Source: Streptomyces sp. NBC_00510 (GTDB taxonomy: Bacteria > Actinomycetota > Actinomycetes > Streptomycetales > Streptomycetaceae). From it: a DNA stretch of 64,000 nt. Every line of letters begins with the position of its first letter. Positions within the stretch are counted from its first letter, which is position 1. Below, in pieces: positions 63,885-64,000 of this stretch. A model generated the notes under the pieces. The model saw only the letters and a program-made list of their open reading frames with translations. It searched no databases and was not told where the DNA came from. The position numbers and the translations under genes were made by a program. The DNA lies in contig CP107851.1 of the NCBI GenBank assembly GCA_036013505.1, positions 2,480,001 to 2,544,000 on the forward strand, written 5' to 3'.

Positions 63885-64000
63885 TCAGTGAGTGATCTTG
63901 ACCGTGTCGCCGCTGTCCAGCCAGCTCGCGACCCCGAAGCGGGTGCCGTCGGCGACGTCGGTGCACAGGAAGAAGAAGGGGTCGCTGACGCTGTGGTTCC
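63885..64000 (-). CDS. 3' end of a gene leaving the window
   Basis: About 38 residues ending VASWLDSGDTVKITH and stop. They are in a clean frame with streptomycete codon use and the stop lies 72 bases before the lipoprotein start. The family cannot be told from this fragment. Confidence 0.6.
   Translation of the reverse strand, partial: NHSVSDPFFFLCTDVADGTRFGVASWLDSGDTVKITH

Noticed and set aside
1..64000. CRISPR array
   Set aside because: No series of regular short repeats with unique spacers was seen; the repeats found are IS ends, attachment sites and hairpins.

Overview
The window is very GC-rich, uses GTG and TTG starts freely, and codes in the manner of a streptomycete: SARP/LAL and AraC regulators, XRE-cupin regulators, several secreted proteases, and many IS families common in Streptomyces. 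I read it as a Streptomyces (or close actinomycete) chromosome segment combining core-like loci with heavily remodelled accessory DNA.

Region 1 (1-15 kb) is a patchwork of small regulatory and metabolic genes. It has a chloroperoxidase-like alpha/beta hydrolase, an AraC regulator, a DJ-1/PfpI protein (without the usual cysteine) coupled to a large SARP-LAL ATPase regulator, an XRE-cupin regulator, a DUF6924 protein, a second alpha/beta hydrolase, a cupin, an IS5 element with a frameshift, a DUF6188 gene whose end touches that IS, a Ser/Thr kinase fragment joined to a transposase fragment, and a TrmB/LuxR-type regulator. A frameshifted mycosin-like protease remnant lies at 6.8-7.6 kb.

Region 2 (15-27 kb) is a secreted-protein block. 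It holds a 1355-aa S8/S53-type protease, a lipoprotein, a 1277-aa subtilisin-family protease and an M4 (thermolysin-type) metalloprotease with a P domain. The last two share a 45-bp element (40/45 identical) upstream of their starts.

Region 3 (27.6-35 kb) is a tightly overlapping five-gene operon: SWIM zinc-finger protein, unknown 462-aa protein, VWA protein, MoxR-type AAA+ ATPase and DUF5682 protein. It resembles the E. coli yehLMPQ arrangement and MoxR-VWA chaperone-like systems.

Region 4 (35.29-58.92 kb) is a mobile island bounded by identical 44-bp direct repeats of the 3' end of a tRNA-Arg(CCG) gene. It carries a truncated rep remnant, xis and int (overlapping GTGA junctions), a type IV (McrA-like, sulfur-binding) HNH nuclease, IS256, a perfect IS630 copy with a passenger gene inserted in a regulator, a cold-shock/DUF3825 protein, IS481 copies, a full type I restriction-modification set (hsdM-hsdS-hsdR), a degenerate anti-sigma-like ATPase, a DUF3800 protein, and an orphan HsdM fused to RAMA-like, CBS and HEPN-like domains. 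It reads as a defence island built on an AICE-type integrative element that has lost its replication gene.

Region 5 (59-64 kb) is decayed flank: an IS5-type element beside the right repeat, a tnpB pseudogene, a small ABM-like protein, a frameshifted Ku pseudogene, a lipoprotein and the 3' end of one more gene.

The most novel candidates are the HsdM-RAMA-CBS-HEPN fusion, the MoxR-VWA-DUF5682-SWIM operon and the CSD-CSD-DUF3825 protein. All functional statements rest on motif reading only; no database search was possible.
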